Positions 7,750-13,955 are shown, counted from the first letter of the stretch. The stretch: DNA of 13,955 nt from JAYEIH01 sp034659995 (GCA_034659995.1 JAYEIH010000069.1:1-13955), one strand, 5' to 3'. Numbers and translations: made by a program. The notes: generated from the sequence alone by a model not told the origin.

Positions 7750-8862
7750 CTACTCCGCGGCGTTCCTGAGAATCTCTATATATCCCTTAGTATCGATCTC
7801 TCGCGGATTAGACGGGTTGGAGTTATTTTTGACGGACAGCCGAGCGATTCTTTCAAATGCGTCCTCCTCGATATTAAGATCGCTAAAAGAAGGAATATGC
7901 AATCTTCGAGATAATGATTTTATTTGTTCAATGAGTTTTTCGGCTGTTCCTTTGATCCCCACAAGCCGTGCTATTGCCGCATACCGATCGTTAACTGCAG
8001 GACGGTTAAACTCCATCACATAGGGAAGGAAGATCGAGTTTGCAACTCCATGGGGCACATTGTACAGCCCCCCTATGGTCTCGGCGAGACAGTGGACAGA
8101 ACCAACGTCACTGTTACCAAAGGCAATACCTGCCAGGGTGCTTCCCAGCATGAGGTTCTCTCTGGCCTTCTTGTTCTCTTTTATATTCTTGTAGGCGGGC
8201 CTGAGCGAGTGGAAGATTAGTTCTATCGATCTTTTTGCGAAAATATCGGTGATAGGGGTCCTTGGTTTTACCGTGTAGGCTTCTATAGCATGGGTCAGTG
8301 CATCCATTCCTGTGGATGCAATGAGAGGCTTCGGAAGGGAGCAGATGAGATCGGGGTCGATAATCGCTGCCGCGGGAAACATCTCGGGACCCTTTATACT
8401 CATTTTGAACTTCCTTCTTGCATCCGTAATAACAGAGACCCAAGTGACCTCACTGCCCGTACCGCAGGTCGTGGGAATAGCGAGAAGGGGAAGAGGGGGA
8501 TTAGTGTACTGTCCTTTTCCTTCATACTCCTCTATTTTCCCGGGATTTGTTGCAAGGAGCGCGACAGCCTTGGCCGTATCCATGGAGCTGCCTCCGCCCA
8601 GCCCGATTATGAGATCGGGTTTTTCTTCTTGCACGAGCTCTCCAGCCCTATTAACTGTTGTGGATTTCGGGTTCTCCTCTACATCATCGAAGATCGTACT
8701 GTTCTTACTCTGTGAGAGAACTTTATCGGCAATTCCTGCGTTTATTACACCCTTGTCTGTAACAATAAGCGGATTGGTGGCATTGAGCTTTTCAGTTATC
8801 CTTTTCAGCTGAGAGATCGATCCGGAACCAAAAATGATCTCTGTGAGCATATGAAACTTCAT
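7750..8862 (-). CDS. Iron-containing alcohol dehydrogenase family protein
   Basis: A 370-residue group III (FucO/DhaT-type) alcohol dehydrogenase, which interconverts an alcohol and an aldehyde or ketone with NAD(P). The nucleotide site GGGSSMD is at 89-95 and PTTCGTGSE at 130-138. The four metal ligands match FucO spacing: D187 and H191 in GMDALTHAIEAY, H257 in SVHCLAE, H271 in NVPHGVAN. The residue corresponding to FucO His267, next to the active site, is E261 here. Relatives with non-His residues at this place exist, so activity is likely but the substrate is unknown. The start at 8862 has only a weak ribosome binding site. It faces the aminotransferase tail to tail and the SRPBCC gene head to head. 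Confidence 0.92.
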   Translation of the reverse strand: MKFHMLTEIIFGSGSISQLKRITEKLNATNPLIVTDKGVINAGIADKVLSQSKNSTIFDDVEENPKSTTVNRAGELVQEEKPDLIIGLGGGSSMDTAKAVALLATNPGKIEEYEGKGQYTNPPLPLLAIPTTCGTGSEVTWVSVITDARRKFKMSIKGPEMFPAAAIIDPDLICSLPKPLIASTGMDALTHAIEAYTVKPRTPITDIFAKRSIELIFHSLRPAYKNIKENKKARENLMLGSTLAGIAFGNSDVGSVHCLAETIGGLYNVPHGVANSIFLPYVMEFNRPAVNDRYAAIARLVGIKGTAEKLIEQIKSLSRRLHIPSFSDLNIEEDAFERIARLSVKNNSNPSNPREIDTKGYIEILRNAAE

Positions 8863-8952
8863 CTTTTATCGTCTCGTTATAACTATTCTCTCTGTGTTTT
8901 AAAATGTGACTATTATAGAAATCTTTATAAAAATACGAGATGAGATATCACT
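8863..8952. promoter_or_regulatory. Divergent promoter region, alcohol dehydrogenase (-) and SRPBCC gene (+)
   Basis: The 90-base gap contains TTTATAAAAA at 8924-8933, whose first eight bases form a perfect palindrome and could be read as a TATA box in either direction. On plus it lies about 25 bases before the ATG at 8953, implying a leaderless or nearly leaderless transcript. On minus it would give a leader of about 40 bases. A second candidate for minus is TTTTAAAA around 8897-8904. Which element is used is inference. Confidence 0.4.
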
Positions 8953-9408
8953 ATGCCCCACGTAGAACGATCAACGGATATTGCAGCGTCACCCGAGGAG
9001 GTCTGGAAGTGGATAGTAGAGCCAGAGAAGATCCTGAGATGGAATGAAGCTATCAAAAAATGCGAGATAATTGAGGAGAAAGAAGATAAGATAGGTACCG
9101 TATACTCCATGGATCAGGAGATACATGATAAGATAAATACATATAAATTTATTATCTTGGAGTGGACAGAGAACGAACGAGTTGTTTTTGGAATAAAGTC
9201 GGAGGAGGGAGATGTTCGCGCAAAACGCAGTTATACACTGAGACCTACGGAAAGGGGATGCAGGGTTATACTTGAGGAGGATCTTGAGCTCAAGGGCCTC
9301 ATAGGAAGAATTCTGGGCGCCCTTTTTGCGAAGAAAAAACTGATTAAGTATAGAGAGTATATGCTGATGGATCTCAAGGAGGTTGTAGAAAAAGGAAGTA
9401 TAGAGTAA
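8953..9408 (+). CDS. SRPBCC (START/polyketide cyclase-like) superfamily protein
   Basis: A 151-residue protein with the layout of the SRPBCC helix-grip fold. It opens with VERSTDIAASPEEVWKWI, the usual first strand plus helix, followed by W and N residues (LRWNEAI) where family members have the W-P/N turn. Alternating beta strands follow (YKFIILEWTENERVVF, then SYTLRPTERGCRVILEEDLE). A long C-terminal helix holds GRILGALFAKKKLIKYREYM. The family binds hydrophobic ligands in a deep cavity; the ligand here cannot be guessed. There is no signal peptide, so it is probably cytosolic. A T-rich stretch directly after the stop suggests it is a single-gene transcript. The divergent neighbour is the alcohol dehydrogenase, but a shared function is not shown. 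Confidence 0.8.
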   Translation: MPHVERSTDIAASPEEVWKWIVEPEKILRWNEAIKKCEIIEEKEDKIGTVYSMDQEIHDKINTYKFIILEWTENERVVFGIKSEEGDVRAKRSYTLRPTERGCRVILEEDLELKGLIGRILGALFAKKKLIKYREYMLMDLKEVVEKGSIE

Positions 9409-9410
9409 GT

Positions 9411-9430
9411 ATTTGTTTAGTTTTTTCCCT
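9411..9430 (+). terminator. Oligo-T transcription terminator after the SRPBCC gene
   Basis: Two bases after the TAA, the T-rich stretch ATTTGTTTAGTTTTTTCCCT contains a run of six T. This is the usual form of intrinsic termination in archaea and needs no hairpin. It sits between this gene and the next promoter. Confidence 0.5.
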
Positions 9431-9432
9431 AC

Positions 9433-9468
9433 AAAAGCTTTATATATTTCGGCTGAGCAGTATTCTTA
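9433..9468 (+). promoter_or_regulatory. Strong archaeal BRE/TATA promoter, leaderless
   Basis: AAAAG followed by CTTTATATATTTC (TATA core 9438-9447) is a near-consensus archaeal BRE plus TATA. Its centre lies about 26 bases before the ATG at 9469, the normal distance from TATA to transcription start. There is no ribosome binding site between. The transcript therefore probably begins at or next to the start codon. Confidence 0.6.
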
Positions 9469-9774
9469 ATGAACAGTTCCAAGACCAAAATCCGTAAGGT
9501 TCTACGTATTCTTGAAAATAAGAAGGAAAGGTTTAGCAGAAATAGATTCTTTCAGTCCTGCAAAGTGGTGAAAAGAGAGATACTTACTGCCTTTGAGGAA
9601 GGGGAGTTAACATTGGATGAGGCAAAACCTCTTCTGAGGAGAGTCAATGTGCTTTTAGCCCGAGGTGAGACTGAGAAAAAGGGGATAATGGTTGGCATCT
9701 GCCCCGGATGCGGAGCTGAGAATACTGCTCAAGCAACTTTCTGCAAGAACTGTGGGCTGAAGCTGAAGAAATAA
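9469..9774 (+). CDS. Small protein with helical N-terminal domain and C-terminal zinc ribbon
   Basis: A 101-residue protein I do not recognise as a named family. Residues 1-70 are highly charged and predicted helical (many Lys/Arg/Glu, with EEGELTLDEAKPLL resembling a short helical hairpin). Residues about 78-98 form a classic zinc ribbon, CPGCGAENTAQATFCKNCG, with two CxxC knuckles 14 residues apart. Such ribbons occur in many archaeal adaptor, nucleic-acid and membrane-associated proteins, so they do not define a role. No signal peptide or transmembrane segment is seen, so it is probably cytosolic. It has its own strong, apparently leaderless promoter. The next zinc-ribbon gene begins 52 bases downstream on the same strand. 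Confidence 0.75.
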   Translation: MNSSKTKIRKVLRILENKKERFSRNRFFQSCKVVKREILTAFEEGELTLDEAKPLLRRVNVLLARGETEKKGIMVGICPGCGAENTAQATFCKNCGLKLKK

Positions 9775-9792
9775 TCGAGGGAGTTGTCGTCC

Positions 9793-9826
9793 AAAAATAT
9801 ATATGTACTGTGTTCGTTGTCGCATT
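9793..9826 (+). promoter_or_regulatory. TATA box that decides the start of the second zinc-ribbon gene
   Basis: AAAAATATATAT at 9793-9804 has its centre about 28 bases before the ATG at 9827, again the leaderless arrangement. The upstream in-frame ATG at 9803 lies inside this element, so it is unlikely to be transcribed in full-length mRNA. It is also possible that the gene is simply read through from upstream. Confidence 0.45.
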
Positions 9827-10057
9827 ATGAAACAGTATGAGTGTGAAAGTTGCGGGTATCTCATATGTGCCGAGAGGACTCCGAAAAAATGTCCGAACTG
9901 CAGGGCACGAGTTCTTGAGATGGGTGAGTGCAGAGAGGGGCTGACCAAGATAAAATGTCCTGAGTGTAGCGAGATATTTTACTACGATTCCGAAAGGGGA
10001 AAACCTTTTAAGTGCGCGTTTTGCGATCATGTTTTTGGAGAGAAGGATTATTTTTGA
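9827..10057 (+). CDS. Small tandem zinc-ribbon protein
   Basis: A 76-residue protein made of two rubredoxin-like zinc ribbons. The first is CESCGYLICAE followed by CPNC, and the second is IKCPEC followed about 16 residues later by CAFC. All four CxxC knuckles are intact, so each ribbon could bind one metal ion. I start it at 9827 (MKQYECESCGY). The alternative ATG at 9803 adds an unpaired CVRC and lies inside a TATA-like sequence. The function is unknown; such ribbons act in electron transfer, nucleic-acid binding or protein contacts. Its TGA overlaps the ribosome binding site of the dehydrogenase gene that begins 10 bases later, so the two are probably co-transcribed. Confidence 0.72.
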   Translation: MKQYECESCGYLICAERTPKKCPNCRARVLEMGECREGLTKIKCPECSEIFYYDSERGKPFKCAFCDHVFGEKDYF

Positions 10058-10066
10058 GGTGATGTA

Positions 10067-10969
10067 ATGAAAGTGTTGGTAGCTGCAAGAATAAGTAAGG
10101 AAGGAGTAGAAAAACTGAAGGAGAAGCATGAGGTAGAGACTGCTTACGACCTCAGTGAGTCCGAGTTAATTGAGAGGATACAAACGTGTGATGCCGTAGT
10201 TGTTCGGAGTAAACCAAAGATCACGAGAAAGGTAATAGAGGCGGGAGAGCGACTGAAGGTTGTTGGAAGAGCAGGGGTCGGCCTTGACAACATTGATCTG
10301 GAAGCCGCAAAGGAGAACGGGGTGAAGGTGGTGAACTCTCCCACGGCTTCCTCGGAATCTGTTGCCGAACTTGTGTTTGCACTTAGTCTCAGTCTTGTCA
10401 GGGGAATATCACGGGCAGACTCCTCTCTCAGAGATAAAAAATGGATAAAAAAGGAGTTGAAGGGTACAGAGCTATATGAGAAGGCCATGGGAATCATAGG
10501 CTATGGTCGAATAGGTGCGCATGTGGCAAAGATTGCAGGAGGGTTCGGTATGGACTGCATGGCGTATGACGTTGTAAAAAATGAGGAGCTCGCTGAAAAG
10601 TACAATGTCGCGTACAAAGAACTGGACGAGGTCCTCAAAGAGAGCGATGTGATCACAGTTCATGTGCCACTTATATCTCAGACAAAGCATATGATAGGCG
10701 AGGAGGAGTTTAAAAAGATGAAAAACAGTGCCGTCCTGGTGAATGCCGCGCGAGGAGGAGTTGTTGACGAGAAAGCGCTCTATGATGCTCTGAAAACCGA
10801 GGAGATCCGTGGAGCGGCGTTGGACGTCTACGAGACTGAGCCTCCATATGACAGTCCTCTTCTAAAACTGAAAAATATTGTGTTCTCACAGCATCTTGGT
10901 GCTAATACCTACGAAGCGCAGAGAAAAAACGGCACAATTATTGCCGAGAGGATAATAGAGGAGTTATAA
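10067..10969 (+). CDS. serA: Short D-3-phosphoglycerate dehydrogenase-like D-2-hydroxyacid dehydrogenase
   Basis: A 300-residue NAD-dependent D-isomer 2-hydroxyacid dehydrogenase. The Rossmann motif GYGRIG is at 145-150. The catalytic triad is R229 (NAARGG), E258 (YETEPP) and H276 (SQHLGA), and the following ANTYEAQ resembles the GGSTQEAQ that marks phosphoglycerate dehydrogenases. The likely reaction is 3-phosphoglycerate to 3-phosphohydroxypyruvate, the first step of serine synthesis. It lacks the intervening and ACT domains of the long SerA form, so serine feedback by ACT is not expected. Glyoxylate/hydroxypyruvate reductase is the main alternative. An excellent ribosome binding site, GAGGTGAT, overlaps the previous stop. 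The last six bases are shared with the convergent glycosyltransferase. Confidence 0.85.
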   Translation: MKVLVAARISKEGVEKLKEKHEVETAYDLSESELIERIQTCDAVVVRSKPKITRKVIEAGERLKVVGRAGVGLDNIDLEAAKENGVKVVNSPTASSESVAELVFALSLSLVRGISRADSSLRDKKWIKKELKGTELYEKAMGIIGYGRIGAHVAKIAGGFGMDCMAYDVVKNEELAEKYNVAYKELDEVLKESDVITVHVPLISQTKHMIGEEEFKKMKNSAVLVNAARGGVVDEKALYDALKTEEIRGAALDVYETEPPYDSPLLKLKNIVFSQHLGANTYEAQRKNGTIIAERIIEEL

Positions 10970-12016
10970 CACAGCTTCGAATCGTTCCACAACCTTTTCC
11001 CAGGCATAGTACTCCTCTACCAGTTTTCTTCCTTTTTTTCCCATAGTTGGTATTAAATCTCTGTTATCAGCAAGGTGAAGTATCTTCTCCACAAACTCGT
11101 CATTGGTTTCTACGAGAAATCCGTTTTCCTCAGAGACCAGCTCGGAAACACTCCCCACGTCTCTGGCTATGGCCGGAGCTCCCGAGGAGAATGCCTCCAG
11201 AATGACGGTGGGCACACCTTCTATCAGGGAAGGCAGGATCAGAAGATCGATCTTTTTCATGATTTCCGGGACCTCGGCAAAGGGTACTCTGCCGTAAAAC
11301 TCTGCATCGCAGTTCTTTTCCAGGTAGGGCTGCAATGGGCCGCCTCCCACTATGTGGAAATTCACATCTCTCTCTTTTTTTACTTTTTTTATAATATAGG
11401 GCAGATGATGTACACCTTTCCATTTTTCAAGTCTTCCTATATATCCCACATTGAGTTTTTCATGTTCTCTTCTAATAAAAGGAAACTCATTGGTTTCAAC
11501 ACCGTTTGGCACCCAAAAGGCATTTTTCATGCCTGCGATATCATCTCGTGATATGGAGAGTATCTTATCTGAGGCCTTGAGCATGAGATTCAGCACTATA
11601 GGATCGTAGAGATACTTTTTGATAATGGGCTTGAGCCCTCCAAGAGCAGGTGCGCCGAGACCGCCGTGAAGATGGAGATACAGCGGGAACTTTTTAAAAA
11701 GTCGCAGAAACCCCGCCTGATTTGATATGAGAAAAAGGTAGGAGTGCAGATGGACAAAATCGTAATTTCCTGCCATTTTGGTCAGTGTGGGCAGTATACA
11801 GGAGAGTGAGGAGATATTCCACCCCAAACCGAGGGATTTAACCCTTATAACATCCATTCCCTCTATTGTTTCACGTTTTTTAAGGTCTTTGGGATATCTG
11901 GTTGTCAGTACGGTGACCTCATGATTGTTCGCGAGTCTCCGCGAGAGTTCGTAACAGTACCGTGATGAACCGCTTATCTTCGGATAAAAAAAGTTTGATA
12001 GTTCCAGGATTTTCAT
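10964..12016 (-). CDS. GT4-family (GT-B fold) glycosyltransferase
   Basis: A 350-residue retaining glycosyltransferase of the GT4 type. The N-terminal Rossmann half begins MKILELSNFFYPKISGSSRY, with the usual glycine-rich acceptor loop. The C-terminal half has GRLEKWKG (193-200), GGGP (224-227) and the E266-x7-E274 donor-site motif in EGVPTVILEAFSSG. It would transfer a sugar from a nucleotide-sugar to a lipid, polysaccharide or protein-glycan acceptor at the cytoplasmic face of the membrane; the acceptor cannot be inferred. No transmembrane segment is evident. It is divergent from the large secreted protein, which carries many N-glycosylation sequons, but a link between them is only a guess. 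Its 3' end overlaps the dehydrogenase gene by 6 bases. Confidence 0.93.
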   Translation of the reverse strand: MKILELSNFFYPKISGSSRYCYELSRRLANNHEVTVLTTRYPKDLKKRETIEGMDVIRVKSLGLGWNISSLSCILPTLTKMAGNYDFVHLHSYLFLISNQAGFLRLFKKFPLYLHLHGGLGAPALGGLKPIIKKYLYDPIVLNLMLKASDKILSISRDDIAGMKNAFWVPNGVETNEFPFIRREHEKLNVGYIGRLEKWKGVHHLPYIIKKVKKERDVNFHIVGGGPLQPYLEKNCDAEFYGRVPFAEVPEIMKKIDLLILPSLIEGVPTVILEAFSSGAPAIARDVGSVSELVSEENGFLVETNDEFVEKILHLADNRDLIPTMGKKGRKLVEEYYAWEKVVERFEAVL

Positions 12017-12161
12017 GGTATCACATCGTGCGCCTGTAGGGTGTATACTTGAGTGAGTTTATAAGCATTTTCTCCTGCACCTCCCTCCGACGAAACCTTT
12101 ATAAATACCCTCTCTATCTATTACCTAACAAGTCAGAAATTTCTTTAACTGAGGAGCTGAT
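12017..12161. promoter_or_regulatory. Divergent promoters, glycosyltransferase (-) and secreted protein (+)
   Basis: On minus, GCTTATAAAC at 12066-12057 precedes the glycosyltransferase ATG by about 45 bases, with a GTGAT ribosome binding site close to the start. On plus, CGAAAC followed by CTTTATAAATACC (TATA core 12098-12107) is a near-ideal archaeal BRE/TATA. It predicts a start near 12129 and a leader of about 38 bases, with GAGGAG at 12151-12156 as ribosome binding site. The two promoters do not overlap. Confidence 0.6.
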
Positions 12162-12170
12162 ATGAAATGA
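12162..12170 (+). other. Two-codon upstream ORF (Met-Lys-stop) overlapping the secreted-protein start
   Basis: ATGAAATGA begins 5 bases after GAGGAG, an ideal distance, and its TGA overlaps the ATG at 12167 that opens the long frame. The main start is 10 bases from the same ribosome binding site. It may be chance, or it may affect initiation at the main gene. Confidence 0.3.
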
Positions 12171-13955
12171 ATAATAAAGGGGGGATGAAACTTACGGCAT
12201 TGCTTATTGTAATCACTCTTTTAGTTGCTATTTTACCGGCCTACTCTCTCGATAGACCAGAGGAGTACATCACTGAAGACAGTGGTGCGTGTATCGGTCT
12301 CGATACGTTCAGCATCGGTTCAGATACGGAGTACGCGGTGCTCGAGGTGATGGGTGAAGGTGTGGAGAAACAGGAAGATAAAATCATAAAGCAGGAGAGT
12401 ATCGAGTCTTTTAAATGGGGCACCCATACACAGACATTCAGGTGTAATGGAGAGGTAACAAAAATAGATGTAAGTATAGCACTGCCGAAAACAGGGCCGT
12501 ATACCGGTAACTCCCCAGAGGCAAGCTCCAACGAAAGCCCTGTACAAAGTTCAGGGATGCAACTTTCTGGATATGATAGGCCAAGGCCCACATTTACCGT
12601 TGTACCGCCACCTATCCCAATATCTGCGATGGTTACTCTGAGAGTACTGGATCCAAATAATAGTGTACTGTACCAATCAACTATGGAAGCTTCAAGCAAT
12701 GGTCCACGATGGCTCTCTTTTTCGATCCCCCGCCTTAATCTAAACGGAACATACAACCTGGAACTGAGTGGCGCACCGTGGCATTACGGCTCGGGCTACC
12801 CCGATGGCCGTGCCCATTTCAATACGAATAAGGATTTCTGCTTCAGAGTACACTACAAGAAGAAAACGACACTCTATCCAGAGCTCGTCCAGTACAAAAC
12901 AGATATCATGGGCGGATGGGAGACCGTCGCGACAGATCTTCAGAACGGTACGGCAACGGTGACGATCCCGCAGGAAAATATCAGCGGTGCCACGGAGCTC
13001 TCGTTGAACTCGGAGAACAACTCACAGGGACCCCCCGCAATAGCACTGACAAAAATCTCATGGAATCTACGAACATTTTATACGGTCCCCGAGACGCCGG
13101 CGCGGCTGTCGCTGCCTTTCGCTGCGATAGAGGGGAGGAACACGACCTTCCAGATCCGCTATATCGATCTCAATAACGACGCGCCCACCAGCGCGAGGAT
13201 CTACGTTAACAATGTTCCGCACGATCTCGCCTGTGAAGATGACGACACGTACCAGTGGAACGGCTCGTTGTACACTACCACATTACCATACGAGGAATGC
13301 GAGTACTACTTCGTCTTCGAGAACGACAAGGAGACCATCCGCATGCCCGAGGAAGGATCTCTCACGCTCGGTCCGTTAGAGAAGAAACTGAGCGAGTGGA
13401 AAACTAATATGATGGAGGAGTCGCAGCTTGTAGATGAGGAACTCGAGATGATCGACGAGTACTACATCCAGGATAAAAAAGATCCACAGATCCTCAGGGA
13501 TATGCTGGACGTGAAGATAGATCTCGTGAAGAAATCGGCGTGGAACCACAGGTACATGGACGAGATCCACGATCTCGCCTCCCAGCGAGAGGGAATCCAG
13601 GCATTCGAGAATCTCACCGACGCAGAGATCGATGAGGCATTCGCCGAGATAGAGAACGGCTTCCCGGAGGAGGTACAACAGCTCTTTCGGGACTACGGCC
13701 TCTCGGATAGCGATATTGAAAAACTCAGGACGGACGCCCTGAACAACAAATCGACGATAAAGGAAAAACGGATTCTCTCGAACTTTGTCGATCTGAAAAA
13801 CGTCTACAGGGACATGGGACTGCTCCATATCGACTCGGCATCGTTCACCTTCGATGTGTACACGCGGGAAGGCAAGTTTGGCAGGACGACGGGTACGGAG
13901 ATTACCACGGCGCAGGACGATCTCAAGAACTTGTGGCAGAGTATCGTCCTCCAGC
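12167..13955 (+). CDS. Large secreted or surface protein of unknown function (3' end outside window)
   Basis: The frame is open from the ATG at 12167 to the last base, 596 codons with no stop, so the protein is longer than the window. It begins with a signal peptide: a basic start with a hydrophobic core MKLTALLIVITLLVAILPA, and probable cleavage near residue 28 after AYS. Residues about 30-400 are rich in beta-forming, Ser/Thr/Asn and aromatic residues and look like extracellular beta-sandwich material. Residues about 403-570 are strongly charged (Glu/Asp/Lys) and helical, and beta-type sequence resumes after that. By my reading there are about ten N-x-S/T sequons, suitable for archaeal N-glycosylation, and five cysteines. 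I do not recognise a family. It has a strong promoter and GAGGAG ribosome binding site; an alternative ATG at 12185 has no properly spaced site. Confidence 0.75.
   Translation, partial: MNNKGGMKLTALLIVITLLVAILPAYSLDRPEEYITEDSGACIGLDTFSIGSDTEYAVLEVMGEGVEKQEDKIIKQESIESFKWGTHTQTFRCNGEVTKIDVSIALPKTGPYTGNSPEASSNESPVQSSGMQLSGYDRPRPTFTVVPPPIPISAMVTLRVLDPNNSVLYQSTMEASSNGPRWLSFSIPRLNLNGTYNLELSGAPWHYGSGYPDGRAHFNTNKDFCFRVHYKKKTTLYPELVQYKTDIMGGWETVATDLQNGTATVTIPQENISGATELSLNSENNSQGPPAIALTKISWNLRTFYTVPETPARLSLPFAAIEGRNTTFQIRYIDLNNDAPTSARIYVNNVPHDLACEDDDTYQWNGSLYTTTLPYEECEYYFVFENDKETIRMPEEGSLTLGPLEKKLSEWKTNMMEESQLVDEELEMIDEYYIQDKKDPQILRDMLDVKIDLVKKSAWNHRYMDEIHDLASQREGIQAFENLTDAEIDEAFAEIENGFPEEVQQLFRDYGLSDSDIEKLRTDALNNKSTIKEKRILSNFVDLKNVYRDMGLLHIDSASFTFDVYTREGKFGRTTGTEITTAQDDLKNLWQSIVLQ

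Noticed and set aside
12241..12756. A 171-codon minus-strand open frame
   Set aside because: It lies opposite the secreted-protein gene, which has a signal peptide, promoter and ribosome binding site; the minus frame has none of these.
13376..13828. A 150-codon minus-strand open frame
   Set aside because: It is the antisense of the Glu/Asp-rich helical region; its hydrophobic composition follows from complementing GAG/GAT/CTC codons.
1..13955. Search for tRNA/rRNA genes, CRISPR repeats, insertion sequences, integrases and toxin-antitoxin or defence modules
   Set aside because: No cloverleaf with GGTTC-type loops, no regularly spaced direct repeats, no transposase or integrase motifs and no defence-type domains were seen by eye. 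No gene-free stretch exceeds about 150 bases.

Overview
The window looks like a compact, moderately AT-rich archaeal chromosome segment, probably from an anaerobic euryarchaeon. Evidence for this: TATA boxes of the form TTTATAwA lie about 25-28 bases before several genes, some of them apparently leaderless. Ribosome binding sites are of the GGTGATC type, AGA/AGG/ATA codons are frequent, and the hydrogenase is energy-converting. I cannot name a taxon from sequence alone.

Layout. (1) 2-4460, plus strand: the end of an operon for a membrane-bound group 4 [NiFe] hydrogenase. It holds the small subunit (3' end only), a NuoC-like subunit, the NiFe large subunit and a two-cluster ferredoxin, followed by the maturation carbamoyltransferase HypF. 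Each stop codon overlaps the next start. (2) 4457-6490, minus strand: hypC and hypD (overlapping), then a membrane-anchored leucine-rich-repeat surface protein gene that carries two frameshifts. (3) 6574-8862: a class I/II aminotransferase on plus, and convergent with it an iron-dependent alcohol dehydrogenase on minus. (4) 8953-10969, plus: an SRPBCC-fold protein, two small zinc-ribbon proteins and a short phosphoglycerate-dehydrogenase-like enzyme. (5) 10964-12016, minus: a GT4 glycosyltransferase. (6) 12167 to the window end, plus: a large secreted protein of unknown function, cut by the window edge.

How the genes fit together. HypF makes the carbamoyl group that becomes the cyanide ligands, and HypC-HypD form the scaffold that assembles Fe(CN)2CO. 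The window therefore couples a ferredoxin-linked, ion-translocating hydrogenase to part of its own cofactor pathway; hypA, hypB and hypE are not here. The membrane subunits, and most of the small subunit, must lie upstream of base 1. The remaining genes are ordinary metabolism (amino-group transfer, serine-type dehydrogenase, alcohol/aldehyde redox) plus cell-surface functions.

Genes are tightly packed. Convergent pairs overlap by 4 and 6 bases or are 3 bases apart, and divergent promoters are 83-150 bases long. I saw no tRNA, rRNA, CRISPR array, insertion sequence or integrase. No obviously new multi-gene system stands out. The most unusual items are the reconstructable frameshifted LRR gene, the unrecognised secreted protein, the leaderless zinc-ribbon genes, and the large-subunit tail that implies proteolytic maturation.
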